Both the position numbers and the translations under genes were made by a program. Positions 40,546 to 52,300 of a stretch of DNA of 64,000 nt are shown here, one piece after another. Positions within the stretch are counted from its first letter, which is position 1, and each line of letters begins with the position of its first letter. Source of the DNA: Gari tellinella (Eukaryota > Mollusca > Bivalvia > Cardiida > Psammobiidae); contig OV277871.1 of NCBI GenBank assembly GCA_922989275.2, forward strand, positions 5,890,001 to 5,954,000. Direction: 5' to 3'. Under the pieces are notes generated by a model. That model saw only the letters and a program-made list of their open reading frames with translations. It was not told the origin of the DNA and searched no databases.

Positions 40546-41173
40546 CCTCCGGACAAGCCTTTTTCTAGTTTCCTATTATTGACGTGAAGGGTCAAGTTCA
40601 GAGTGACCTTGAAATTTATGCTTCAGCGGGAGCAAGTTAGCACCATTGTTTAAAGAACGCACGAGGGTCGCTTGTTTTGTTTTGAGATTTTCATATTGTC
40701 AAAGGCAAATAAGTTTCCAAGTCAGTAGATTTATAGAAAGTGTGTTTAGGGTAAGAGGCATCCATATTTGGTTTACCTGACGCTATGCCAAAAATACATG
40801 TACTATTAACCTGTTATAAGAAACCAGAGGCAATCAAATAGTATGAGCCAGTGGAGCTCACGACATAAAACTACAGTAAACCCCCAATCCCTACTACAAC
40901 AACCCTTCAACCCCTACAGCAAACCCCTCGACCAAGATCATTGTCCAAATAATTCTGAGTTTAATCCCTTTGAACACAGCATTTTGATTGAAAATACATC
41001 GACACGGATGTCAAGCAGATTGGATTCTAAACAATCTCGCGGGTTCCAAAATGCATCCAAATGTATACCAGTTGAAGCGTGTTTTACAATAGAAGGCTAG
41101 CGGACCATATCTATGTCCAACGAAATGATAAGGAGTTGTACAGTGAAAGGGTCACTGTCACAATATCACATGT
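40546..41173. other. intergenic; unsupported 85-codon frame
   Basis: An open frame at 40843-41100 has ordinary composition but no family motif, promoter or splice context. Otherwise nothing recognised. Confidence 0.4.
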
Positions 41174-41424
41174 TACAGTGGAGAAAACGTTATTCTTTCC
41201 CAATAAACGCGTTTACGCTAAAACTATTATTTCCAGTGCAAACAGTTTGGAGCCTGATCAGACGCCGGGTAACCTGGCATCTGATCAGGCTCCAAACTGC
41301 TTGCCACTCAGATAAAAATAGAGAGTAGGAAATTAAAAAAAGATGTCATTTTCTACAGTTGAGTGTTTTGCGTTTGCGTTTCATTTGCGTTTAAACGGGA
41401 AAGAATAACGTTTTCTCCACTGTA
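41174..41424. repeat. M1 MITE, full length
   Basis: TACAGTGGAGAAAACGTTAT ... ACGTTTTCTCCACTGTA; core hairpin 41239-41304. Confidence 0.9.
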
Positions 41425-41489
41425 GCCAATATGTAGTTTGCGTTTATTTCTACAGTTTAGATATTTCGGCATTTTGGCTGAATTTTATA

Positions 41490-41535
41490 TTAGTGTCAAA
41501 CAGTTTGGATCTGGATCCAAACCGTTTGCAAATAT
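41490..41535. repeat. collapsed core hairpin
   Basis: GTCAAACAGTTTGGATCTGG directly abuts ATCCAAACCGTTTGC; the inner stem is gone. Confidence 0.6.
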
Positions 41536-41728
41536 TAATATTGTTCAACCTGGCACTGAAGGGAACTATAACTATGCCGATCATATATGGTCTGATAATT
41601 CCAGGTAGATAAGAAATCCTGTGAGACACACTCTCTGACCTCGTCATAAGGCCTTCTTCACAGACCTCTTGCTATATGGAATGAAAGATACATGTAGAGA
41701 TAGTGACCCCATAATGCAGACTACATTT

Positions 41729-41928
41729 TAACCCCTTCCATGCAATACTATCATTTGCCTAAAACATGTCGACTGCTTTTGTTTTACAAATTTCAATTAG
41801 GCATTTTTAATGTATATAATATCGACATACCGTTTTGGTCAGATGCATTGAATATTCGACATCTAAATTTTGATTAGGAAACTGTTTGCAATTTGTGTCA
41901 TTGGACCAAGGCGACTAAGGGGCTAGGT
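41729..41928. repeat. M4-type MITE, core lost
   Basis: TTAACCCCTTCCATGCAATAC ... GGCGACTAAGGGGCTAG; only half a core (GGAAACTGTTTGC) remains. Confidence 0.55.
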
Positions 41929-41932
41929 AAAA

Positions 41933-42130
41933 TACAGTTGAAACTCGATACTTTGAACTCGCGTTAGTTCGAACATGCCCGTATTTCAAAGTTAAAGCAT
42001 GGCATAGCCACGTTTTACTTTGCAATACTGGTATATTCGACCTTTATATAAGCCAGATCGCGTTGTCAATATTCAACTTATGAAACGATCGATTTTTTAA
42101 GCGAGTTGGAAGTATCGAGTTTCGACTGTA
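41933..42130. repeat. M5 MITE
   Basis: TACAGTTGAAACTCGATAC ... AGTATCGAGTTTCGACTGTA; centre GTATTTCAAAGT...ACTTTGCAATAC. Confidence 0.85.
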
Positions 42131-42590
42131 CTCGTACACACTTAAGTATTTTATGTGTTCATATCATATGCTAAAATAAAGTCTGCTTCAAAATTGAAAT
42201 TTGCAGTATTTATCTAAAAAAAAATATTATGCCGTTCTTAGCTAAATGCTTTTTTTATTTACCTGTCCCTTTGTTTGGATCATCCACATATGTGTCTCTT
42301 GGTGTCTGAACAGGGTTCAACTGTTTTATAAAGTGTGTTTCACTTAGTTTGACATACATGTAGGCTAGCGTACTTTTGTTTGCAGTTTTCCTTATCAAAC
42401 CTCATACGTGTGTGAAAGTGTTTAAACGAAAGAGACCACAACTTAGATGATAGGGCATATACATGTGTGTGAAGAATTTTCTAAGTGTCGAGACATTATA
42501 CAGTTGTGTCTCAATAAATATTAACTATTTCAACACTAAGTAACTCTTGTGGGTTATTGTGTTCTCTTGTGGATATTTTCAGTTTCCAAA
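42131..42590. other. intergenic, nothing recognised
   Basis: A/T-rich; no gene or repeat termini. Confidence 0.4.
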
Positions 42591-42766
42591 ACATGAAACA
42601 GTCTACTTGGAATTCTGGGTAGTTTAATAAATACTGCTCCGAATTAGCAAACAGTGAATACCCTGATCAGAGGGATCCTATATGAATCATCTGACCTGGG
42701 TCTACACTGTTTGCAAATGTAATGAGTAAATTTTAAACAGGTCCATGGTTTTGAAAGAGTTAATTT
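42591..42766. repeat. M3-type MITE, left end lost
   Basis: Core hairpin 42649-42717 (AGCAAACAGTGAATACCCTGATC ... GGGTCTACACTGTTTGC) and right end GGTTTTGAAAGAGTTAA. Confidence 0.65.
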
Positions 42767-42884
42767 TTCTGAGTAGAACTTCGCTATTTTGAATTATTGA
42801 TGTTTTATTTTAATGATCGAGCCATCCGTAAAAATATGATTCAGTTCGATTTGAGCAAGTTCGAATTGTTTAGACTTATTATTT

Positions 42885-42960
42885 CCAAACAATACCTATC
42901 AAGATCAGGCGTCGAGTAACTCCGAGTCTGATCAGTATCGATCTTATGGCGCTCAGATTA
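42885..42960. repeat. M1-like core, diverged
   Basis: AATACCTATCAAGATCAGGCGTC ... GAGTCTGATCAGTATCGATC. A fragment of M1 right-side text follows (TCTACATTGGAATG, GAAAGAAAAAAGTTGTCGCCAC). Confidence 0.5.
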
Positions 42961-43237
42961 AACCAAAAATAAAACTTATTGAGAAATGGTCATTTTCTAC
43001 ATTGGAATGTCTAGCATTTCCATTCGTTTCAAATGGAAAGAAAAAAGTTGTCGCCACTATAGTCGTGTGTGCAGGTGTGTATTTTAAACACGTATTAAAC
43101 GGCCTCGTGGTCACATTATCATAATAGCCAACAATAATAGGAGTGGATTTGTAGCATTTGTGATTATCGCTGGACATTTTATTTAGCCAAAACCGGACTA
43201 GAACTATAGATTTGATTGTAAATAACTGATCTCAAGG

Positions 43238-43324
43238 ATGCTTGGAACAAACTATTTGCGATCTCTACACATAAGTGCTTATCGTTTTGTGTGGTCAGCA
43301 AAGACAAGACCTGCAGTGATATTG
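43238..43324 (+). CDS. oxidoreductase exon 1 (putative mitochondrial presequence)
   Basis: ATG with an in-frame TAA 15 nt upstream (43223). The open frame ends exactly at a GTAAGT donor in phase 0, which is the phase exon 2 requires; exon 2 itself has no ATG in frame and a stop just before its acceptor. The 29 codons encode Arg/Ser/His-rich sequence lacking Asp and Glu. Confidence 0.72.
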
Positions 43325-46300
43325 GTAAGTGCTTAGTGCTAAAGTGAGTTAATGGTTAACCCATTACCCAATAGCCTGTTTCTAGTATTGAAAATAGGTG
43401 GCCACTTAAAGCAGGTTAAAAGTAAAGCAGAATGTGCCTTAAGGCACATTCTGCTTTACTTTCAACCTGCTTTAAGCTACCATCTTATAGAAAATATAAA
43501 TTATTTATGATATATATTTATAACTGTATAAATTGGAACTATTTTCTTCAGTGGAGAATAAATTAAAGGCGTTAAAAGACGTATTTATTACCATTTTTTG
43601 ACATTTCTGATTATTTGTTTTAATTTGAATGGCAAACAGTTTGGAGCCTGATCTGATCTGGCTCCAAACTGTTTGGAATGGAAATAATAGTTTTAGCGCA
43701 AACGCGTTTATTGGGAAAGAATAACGTTTTCTCTACTGTAACTCTTTCAACACCATGAGCCTATTTAGAATATACTCATAATTACATTTGAAAATAGTGC
43801 AGGCGCTGATCAGAGGGCTCCTATACATTGTAGACTAGTATTTATTAAACTACCCATAATTGTTTATGTAAAAGACCTATAAGGGAACCTTATAACCCAT
43901 AAGAGTTACTCAGTGTTGAAAGAGTGAATAACATGCATCAGAAGGGATGAAACCGTCGCAGTGAAGGGGTAACATAGGCGTATGCGTATGCATATAGATT
44001 TAGGTAAAGTGGAGAAAACGTTATTCTTTCCCAATAAACGCGTTTACGCTAAAACTAATATTCCCATGGTAAACCGTTTGGAGCCAGATCAGACTCCGGG
44101 TAACCCGGCGTCTGATCAGGCCCCAAAGTGTTTGCCATCAAGCTAAATATGAATCAAAATTGTCCAAAAGTTGTACTTTTCTTTCGTTTTAGTGATTTGC
44201 GTTTGCGTTTCGTTTGCGTTTTAGCGGGAAAGAATAACGTTTTTTCCACTGTACACTCATTTGCTTCTATGTTGTTGCTTGTGCATAAAAATAATAATAA
44301 CAATAATAATAATAATTATAATAATAACGACTTTATTTCATGTGGATTACATATTTGGTATCGAACGAACAAACCAATTTTCAATATGGTCCACAAACAA
44401 AATTAATATACAACACGAAAGAACATAATTACAAATCAGTATTTTTTAAAGCTTTGCAAACAGAGTGAACCCTGAAAAGACAGCTCCATTAGGAGCTCTC
44501 CACAGGGCCCACTCTGTTTACTTAAAGAATTTTAAAGATTAAGCTGAACTGATAATACATAAGTGTCATTCTGAGAATTCAAGATTTGTTATCTATACAT
44601 GAATATTGAATAGGTAGAGGCAATATAAAGCCCAAACAAAACGACGATTTAACAAATTGCAAATATCTAGATCAATGAAATTTCATATCAAACGGGAAGG
44701 AACATACCAAAGATACTTCAAACCCTTTATTTCACGGTATATTTCTAGTATTGAAGAGAGATGACCACTTAAACCAGGTTGAAAGTAAAACATTAACCCT
44801 TTCGCTGCTAGGCTCTATAACAACAACATTTTCAAACAGTTGGGATCCAGATCAGACGCCGCGTAACACGGTATTTGACCAGGATCCAAACTGTTGACAC
44901 TCATATTGATAAATGTTTCTTTGAGTCAAAATCTGTTTGACACTCATGCCGATGTTTTTTTGAGTCAAATTGCATAAATTTCAAATTTCATAAGTAAAAG
45001 CAGACGAAAAATATAAGCAGTATGTCTGTTTTACCGTAAGTTGTTGGCACACAATTTTGGATCTTGATCAGACGCAGGGTGGCTCTACGATCGACCAGGA
45101 TCCAAACCATTAGCAATTGTCAGTCAATCGCTGCAAACAAAACGCACACGCAAAGTAATACGAGTATTTATTAAAATGGGAAACAATAACAACTTTTTGA
45201 AATTTCTAACGATTAATTTTAGTCTGAGTGGCAAACAATTTTGAGCCTGATCAGACACCGGGTTTTCCGGCGTCTGATATGGCTCGATACTGTTTGCAAT
45301 GGAAATAAAAGCTTTAGAAACAGTCTATGTGGTAATGGATTAAACAATATCGTTCTTCCCCACATATTGTTCTATGATTTCAGGCTACTCAAAGACAGAT
45401 TCATGTCACCCAACAAAAAGAGAGGAAAGACAGATACTCTGTAGGCATATTAGGCTGTGGCAGAATAGCAGGTAGGGTGGCATAACTACAGTAAAACCTT
45501 TCTATTACGAACACTAACAAGAATGCTAGTTGATTGTATACATGTAAAAGACAGATGACAACTATTTTTATATCATGATTATTATTTGTTTTTATAGTTT
45601 TGTATATGTAATCAATGCATGGCTTTCATGGATCTGATACTAGTATCAGGGACCCAATGGAAATACGAGAAAAATACCGTTTCCCTTTTTTGTGCAATAC
45701 TTGGTATTGACTATCATATGCATTTTTATATGTATGCATTCAATGCATTATACATGTACATGTATGCATTTGTTTTACCATGTAATGCCACTGTTGCCAA
45801 AATAAAATCAATCAAAACAGCTTAAAGCACGGTGACAGTAAAACAGAAAGCTCCTGAAGAAGAATTCTGTTTAACTGTCATCTTGCTGTAAGCAGTCACT
45901 TGTAGTAACACATACTAATTAACACAATTAAGTGGTCGTAATAGAGAGGTTTTACTGTATGTCGTACACTAAGGAGCGGCGTTAATATAGATGCTCACTG
46001 ATTTATTTTTTAACGATCCTTAACGCATTAAACCCTAGCGACGAGTATATTCGCTATTTACAAACAGCAAGTAAGTAAGTAAGTAAATATTTTATTATTG
46101 TGACATGTGCATAGTACATAGTGTTTTTAACAAAATATTGTTTAAATACAAACAATTTGCACCCGGCCCAGTGGGCCTATAAGTCACCACCAATTTAGAC
46201 ATAAATGTATTGCACAGCATGTGAACCTGTGAAAGGTACACCTATTATATGCAAGCAGTGACTCTGATCAGAGGGCTCCACACTGTTTGTTATTCGTACA

Positions 46301-49300
46301 TCGTCAATCATATTTTTTCTTTATTGTATCAGAATACTACAGAGTCATCGAGTCGGACCATATATCAAAATGCACTTATAACTTAACCCTTGAATCCTAT
46401 TAAAGCATAAACATGCCCTTTGAAACAAGTCTAGACCAAAATCAAAAGGCACATTAATAAATCATTTTGGTACCCTCTGCATGCTCTGGATAATCAAGAA
46501 TTCAATACTAGCGACGAGTTAACAAACAGTATGTATACCTGTGAAGAGTACACCTATTTTATACAAACTGTGGCCCTGATAAGAGGAATCCACACTGTTT
46601 GTTATTCGTACATCGTCAAGAATACTTCTTTTTCATGTACTCATAGTTCAACCCTTAAATCCTGGGTAACGCATATACATGTCCTTTGCAAACAATGTAA
46701 CTGTAAAGAGTGTCGACCCAGATCAGAGGGTATATACATGCTCCCTTTAGGTACCCTCTTATCAAGGTATGACATGTTATTAATCCCAGTTTACCCTAGT
46801 GTATTGCGACGTCTCATTAGGGTCTGCACTGCTCGTATTAAATGTTTTGCTGTATAAACGATATTGCAGTGTTCTTTGATCACCATTGTACATGTACATG
46901 CATATCTATGAAATCTTCTAACAAGCACATAGTGAGAGTTCATCGCAATATCCAGGCATAATTTTAAATGGGTTAAACACGAATGCTGTTTTCGGAATGA
47001 ATGTATTGACTATGTTTCCTAACGACTATGGCTTCCTTTCAGATGTACATTTGAAAAATATACTGAAAAACAGAAGGTTTGATTTAAAGTGGATTGTTGA
47101 AAACAACGGTGATAGGGTGGGTGAGGTGAGGAGAGAGTATTACCTTGGTGACAGTATTCCATTCTACACATCAGGTGACAGGGGGCGTCTACTGAGTGAT
47201 AAATCGTGAGTATTAGCCTCCTAAATATGACAGAGATACATAGACAGAGACAGAGAAGCAGACAGGGATTGTATTTCGAGTACAGAAGCACCAGCTAGCT
47301 TTTTAAGCGCACTGTGTAAATACTGAGGCATACATACTGTAAGACTTTAACTAAAACCAAACCAATTACATTATTCCTGAAGTCAGCGTCAAGAGTGGGG
47401 CTATCTATACATGACCACCTTAAAGTGAGTTTCATAATCATACCGACCCGAGTACATGTACTTGGCTTTAAGTGAACGTAAATCCATCTTAGAAAAAAAA
47501 CAACCAAACCGAGAACAAACTGCTTGCAAAAGTTATTATTATACTCTAACAGCGTAAGTGTTTTAATCTGGATCTAAAGTTTTAGACGATATTGCAGATT
47601 GACCCTTAGCCTTATTCTAGTTTCGAAGACAGGTGACCACTTAAAGAAGTAAATCAGAATGCGGCGCAATGAGCTTATCTTCTGTCTGATTTTAGCCACC
47701 ATCTAATAGGATACAATGCCTAACAGTGCATATTCATGACAAATAAAGAGGGTTTTTTCTTCTTGGAATAAATTAGAAAGGCGTTTTGATGGAGTAATGG
47801 GTTAAAACCTTTGTATTCATTTGGTTTCAGATTAGATGCCACCATCGTACTGTCGCCGACAGCCACACATACAGACTATATTTGTGACAGCCTTAAACAT
47901 GGTAGGTAAACAACGTAACCCTATTACAGTGAAGACGTTATTATGACATCATTGGTGACGTCATACAGTGGAGAAGACGTTATTCTTAAAGAAATTAAAA
48001 AGAATTCGGCGTTCAAGCAAAATAAACGACAGAAAATTATCGGCAAATTTACCATGAATCGCTAGCGCGAAATAAACGACAGAAAATTATCGGCAAATTT
48101 AGCGATTTATGGTATTTCCCGATGATTTTCTGTCGTTTATTTTGCTTGAACGCCGAAAACAATCAGTTCATTTCTTATATATACAATGTATTTGCTGCAA
48201 TTTCTATTATTAAACGAACATTTTGTTAGTACGCATGTATGTTTAATCCATATTAGAGGTTGATAACACGAATAATGTGTACCCTATAAGGAACAGACAT
48301 GACCGCAATACTTAAGCTGTGTACATTCGAAAGCAAAAACAAGTTCGATTGTTTACATTCTAACGTCATAAACGTGATGGTTTGGCGCGAAAACGCAATT
48401 TGACGTCATTTAGAAATGACGTCGTTTTTAAAGTTATATTAATATAATAAATTATCGATTTTTGTCATAAAGAAATACAGACAATTGCTGTTTATAAGGT
48501 ATATCAAATTTCTTGCAATTTATCTCATTAATAAAGAAGAATTTTAGTCGGTTATCATGGTTTCCGCTAGATCTAATAGGAAGGCATACATCGGTTAAGA
48601 ATAAAAAAAAATTAAAATTCCGGCAAATGTTTGCTGTCCGAGTTCCAAAGATTAATTCGCGAATGAAAATGCATATGCCGCGCCTCCTCTTCGGAACTTA
48701 TCCACAAATCCCACCTCCTTTAGCAATTGCATCTATACACATTTTTGTCAATGGAATTGAGTGGGGCGAATGTAAATATTTACCAATAAACTTGTTAACG
48801 CTAAAACTATTGTTTCCATTGCAAACAGTTACGCAGTGTTTGCAAATGTCGACAGAAGTCACCTTTGGCGATGAATGGATTAAATGTTTGGTAGAAAAAT
48901 GACACTGTATTGATTTATGAGTATCCACATCAGTATCAATACATATATGTACCTTGTAGGTAAAGCTGTGTTCACGGAGAAGCCAGCGGGTGAAAGTGTT
49001 TCCGACATCAAGCAGTGTTTCGAGACAGCAGAAAACACTGGGCTTACTTTTCTTACTGGCTACAAAAGGTAGATAACTTGTAATCCGCTTCCTTTGTTTC
49101 ACAAAATTATTTTTCTTTCTCGTTTAAACAAAACGCAAAAGAAACACTATCAAATGTTAAAAATGCAAGACTGCCAAAAGTTGTTCATAAAAATCCTATG
49201 ACTTCCAAATCTTCAAGCGCGATTTTAGGTATCGTACCCTTTCGCTGCAAGGTTCTATACCACTAACATAACTATGCAAACGGGTTTGAACCAGATCAGA

Positions 49301-52300
49301 CGCCGTGTAACGCGGCGTCTGATCTGGATCTGAACTGTTTTACACCAACATCAATGTTTCCTAGCTAAAAGCGCCTAAAATTCCAAATTTTAAAAGTAAG
49401 AACAGTAATCCGAAGATTTCGGGGGAAAACAATCCGTAGGTACAGAGAAAATAAGTACATGTACATCCGAAGTTTTCGGAAAAAATCCAAATAAATGGCA
49501 GCCTTGAAAATGACATTTGCTTAAAATATTTATGACTATTGATCTGATGCAAATCTGTTTTCAATAGACATCTGTTCTTGAAATACAGTTGGAAAATACG
49601 TCATTCTGTATAGGTTAGACCATGGTTGAGCGCGACTAAACTATATACATGTAGTTATCGGGGACTACGCCCCCTCGAACTATATCGTTTAGTCGCGCTC
49701 AAATATGGTCTAACCTATACATAAACGCTAAGTGCTAAACCAATTACAATCGAAACTCGACAATTAAGTCTAAATGTGGGTAAATGAATACGCGTTAACT
49801 GAGGAAGATACCGTCTTTTTCACTGTATACAGTGGAGAATCTGTTATTCTTTCCCGATAAACGTGTTTACGCTAAAACTATTTTTTCTTTTACAAACAGT
49901 TTGGAGCCAGATCAGACGCCGGGTAACCCGGCGTCTGATCAGGCTCCAAACTGTTGCCACCAAGATAAACATGAAATATCAGAATTGTCCAAAAGTTGTT
50001 CTTTTCTACGTTTTAGCGTTTTGCGTTTGCGTACGTTTGCGTTTGAACGGGAAAGAATAACAGAGTATCCACTGTACTTATTACATGTGACTGCCCAATG
50101 TACAATTTAAGAAAGGAGATACTATCTACTTAACTTTTATTTCGCCTTAAGCAGTCGCCATTTTATGAAATATATCGTCATGAGAGATTATATATATCCA
50201 TTCATGTAGTAATATTAACATTTGCCCGCATTGTCCTTATATAACACTAATCTAAAAAGAGACTTGCATATTTCAATGAATGCTCACTTAAAATCCAGTT
50301 CTAGCCGACTGGTTTAGGGCGGAGCTATACTGACCACTTTCAAATCGATACAGAGAAGTCCGTATGGTAGGCGTGGTTAACGCGGAGTAATCAAGTATGG
50401 CGTGTGAGTAAATCGGTTTTAAAAATGCGACCTAAATTTAAGATGCTTATAATACAATTATTTCGTAAATTCGTGTGCTTTTAAATGTCTCAAAAGGGGT
50501 TTTAAACATAACGAGAAAGTTTACCGGTTAAAAGTCTAAATTTATCCAGTAATTATAATATGAGATTGGGACTATTTTCAGTCCATATATAGAGATCGTT
50601 ACTACGATTAGCAAGCATAGCAACGGGCAAAGTGTCTATTAGAACGGTTATGTACATTTCTGGTTCATTTCTCAGCTCACAATGGAATATAAATATAAGA
50701 AATAAATTGCGTACTTCCGTTATTCATGAGCTGATGGCACTTCCATGCTTTTACTAGCAAAGTTAAGCGAGAAGCCCTTCGGGCTTCACGCACTTTGCTA
50801 GTAAAAGCATGGAAGTGCCATCAGCTCATGAATGCCGGAAGTACGCAATTCATTTCTTAAGTATTTATTTTATAGACGATTTGATCCAACGTTTCAAGAT
50901 ATACATCGGGCAGTGCAGGATGGTATTCTAGGGAGACTACAGGCGATAAAAACAACTACCAGAGACTCTCCAAAACCATCGTACGATGTGTTGAAAAATG
51001 CAGGTACTTAGTAACCTCTTAGGTCCGAAATTCTAGAACTCAGAAGTCTCTGAAAACAGAACAGAGTTCTCGGCCCTAAAACCTTTATTCTTACCAACCA
51101 TTTTAAGTTTATTTATATTTTATACATGCCCATGACCGGAATTGGACCGGATCACGAGTGCTTGCAACAATGAACTGATGGAATTTTGAAATGCACTTGA
51201 AGTTTTAGTTCGAACATTTGGTCACGAAAATTTGCTAAAAATATAAAAAATTATTATGCGCAATAACAGAGGCAAATGAACACCGTTTGTTGTGATAGGG
51301 TCGCCGATATACATGTAGCCGGAATTTGACACGTGAGCTGTGTTCTTTAGGCCGAGTTCACCCTTAGAGGCAAAACGCATCATAAACCATGAATTTGTCC
51401 AGGAAGTACCTACATGTACCTTGCATGGCATACTAAGGATATTGTGCCTTCTGTATCGAACATAAATAAATAATCGAGTTAGAGTAAGGGTATTTGCAAA
51501 TGGGTAAAAGGTTATGGGTTCGATTCCCATTGGGATTTACAAATGTATTTCTTTTATTATAACTATTTTCATGTTATATTTCATTAGTTTTCCAACACTT
51601 ACGTTGTTCTTTACTTGAATTGTTCAACATAATCATGTGTCATAGATAACCTAAAAGGTACACTTTGTAAACTATTGAAAGTCTTAAATGTATGTAAAAT
51701 GTTACCCGGTGTGATCTCTCACTGCTAGATAACAATTGCATTAACTCATTTATCACTGAAATTTTAATGGACAATGTATTTAATGAATTTAGTTTCATCC
51801 ATATGTTTCATAGATTTGTATGTTATTATTTTGTGGACAGAGTTTTTAACTTAACAGGAAGAAGTTTTCCGAGTAATGAAAATGGGACATTGAATACAAA
51901 TGTACTTATAGAATATGAGAGAACACGTACAGTAACAGTATGTTCCGGAATATTTAAAAACATGGTCAATCAATGTAGCAGAAAGTTGCGTGATTCCCGT
52001 GGGATCTTTGACTAACTCAGTAACTGGGTACAGCTTGCAGACTACATTGTCTCTATCCAATCCTTTAATTGAATGTTGACTATCACGAAGTACATCGAAA
52101 TTGAAATCAGCAAGAATCATACATATACATGTTCTAAAGTATAACTGAAGCTCTTAACGACTGAACTGTCGATGGAGCGAGTCTATACACAAGAGATAAT
52201 AAGAATGGTTTGGAATGTTTCCCTTTAAACTTTCAGCCGTATGGATTCAATTGACGGACTTTCAAAATCTTGTCTACATTTATGAGTGCAGGGTAGCGCA

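Noticed and set aside
40843..41100. 85-codon open frame as a gene
   Set aside because: No homologous motif, promoter, splice signal or poly(A) signal was found.
46997..47042. ATG at 46997 as the start of an oxidoreductase gene
   Set aside because: It is in the intron. The CTTCCTTTCAG acceptor at 47042 and the phase match with exon 2 show that the coding part starts at 47043.
51506..51540. tRNA gene suggested by GGTTCGATTCCC
   Set aside because: Only the B box is convincing; no A box at tRNA spacing and no cloverleaf.
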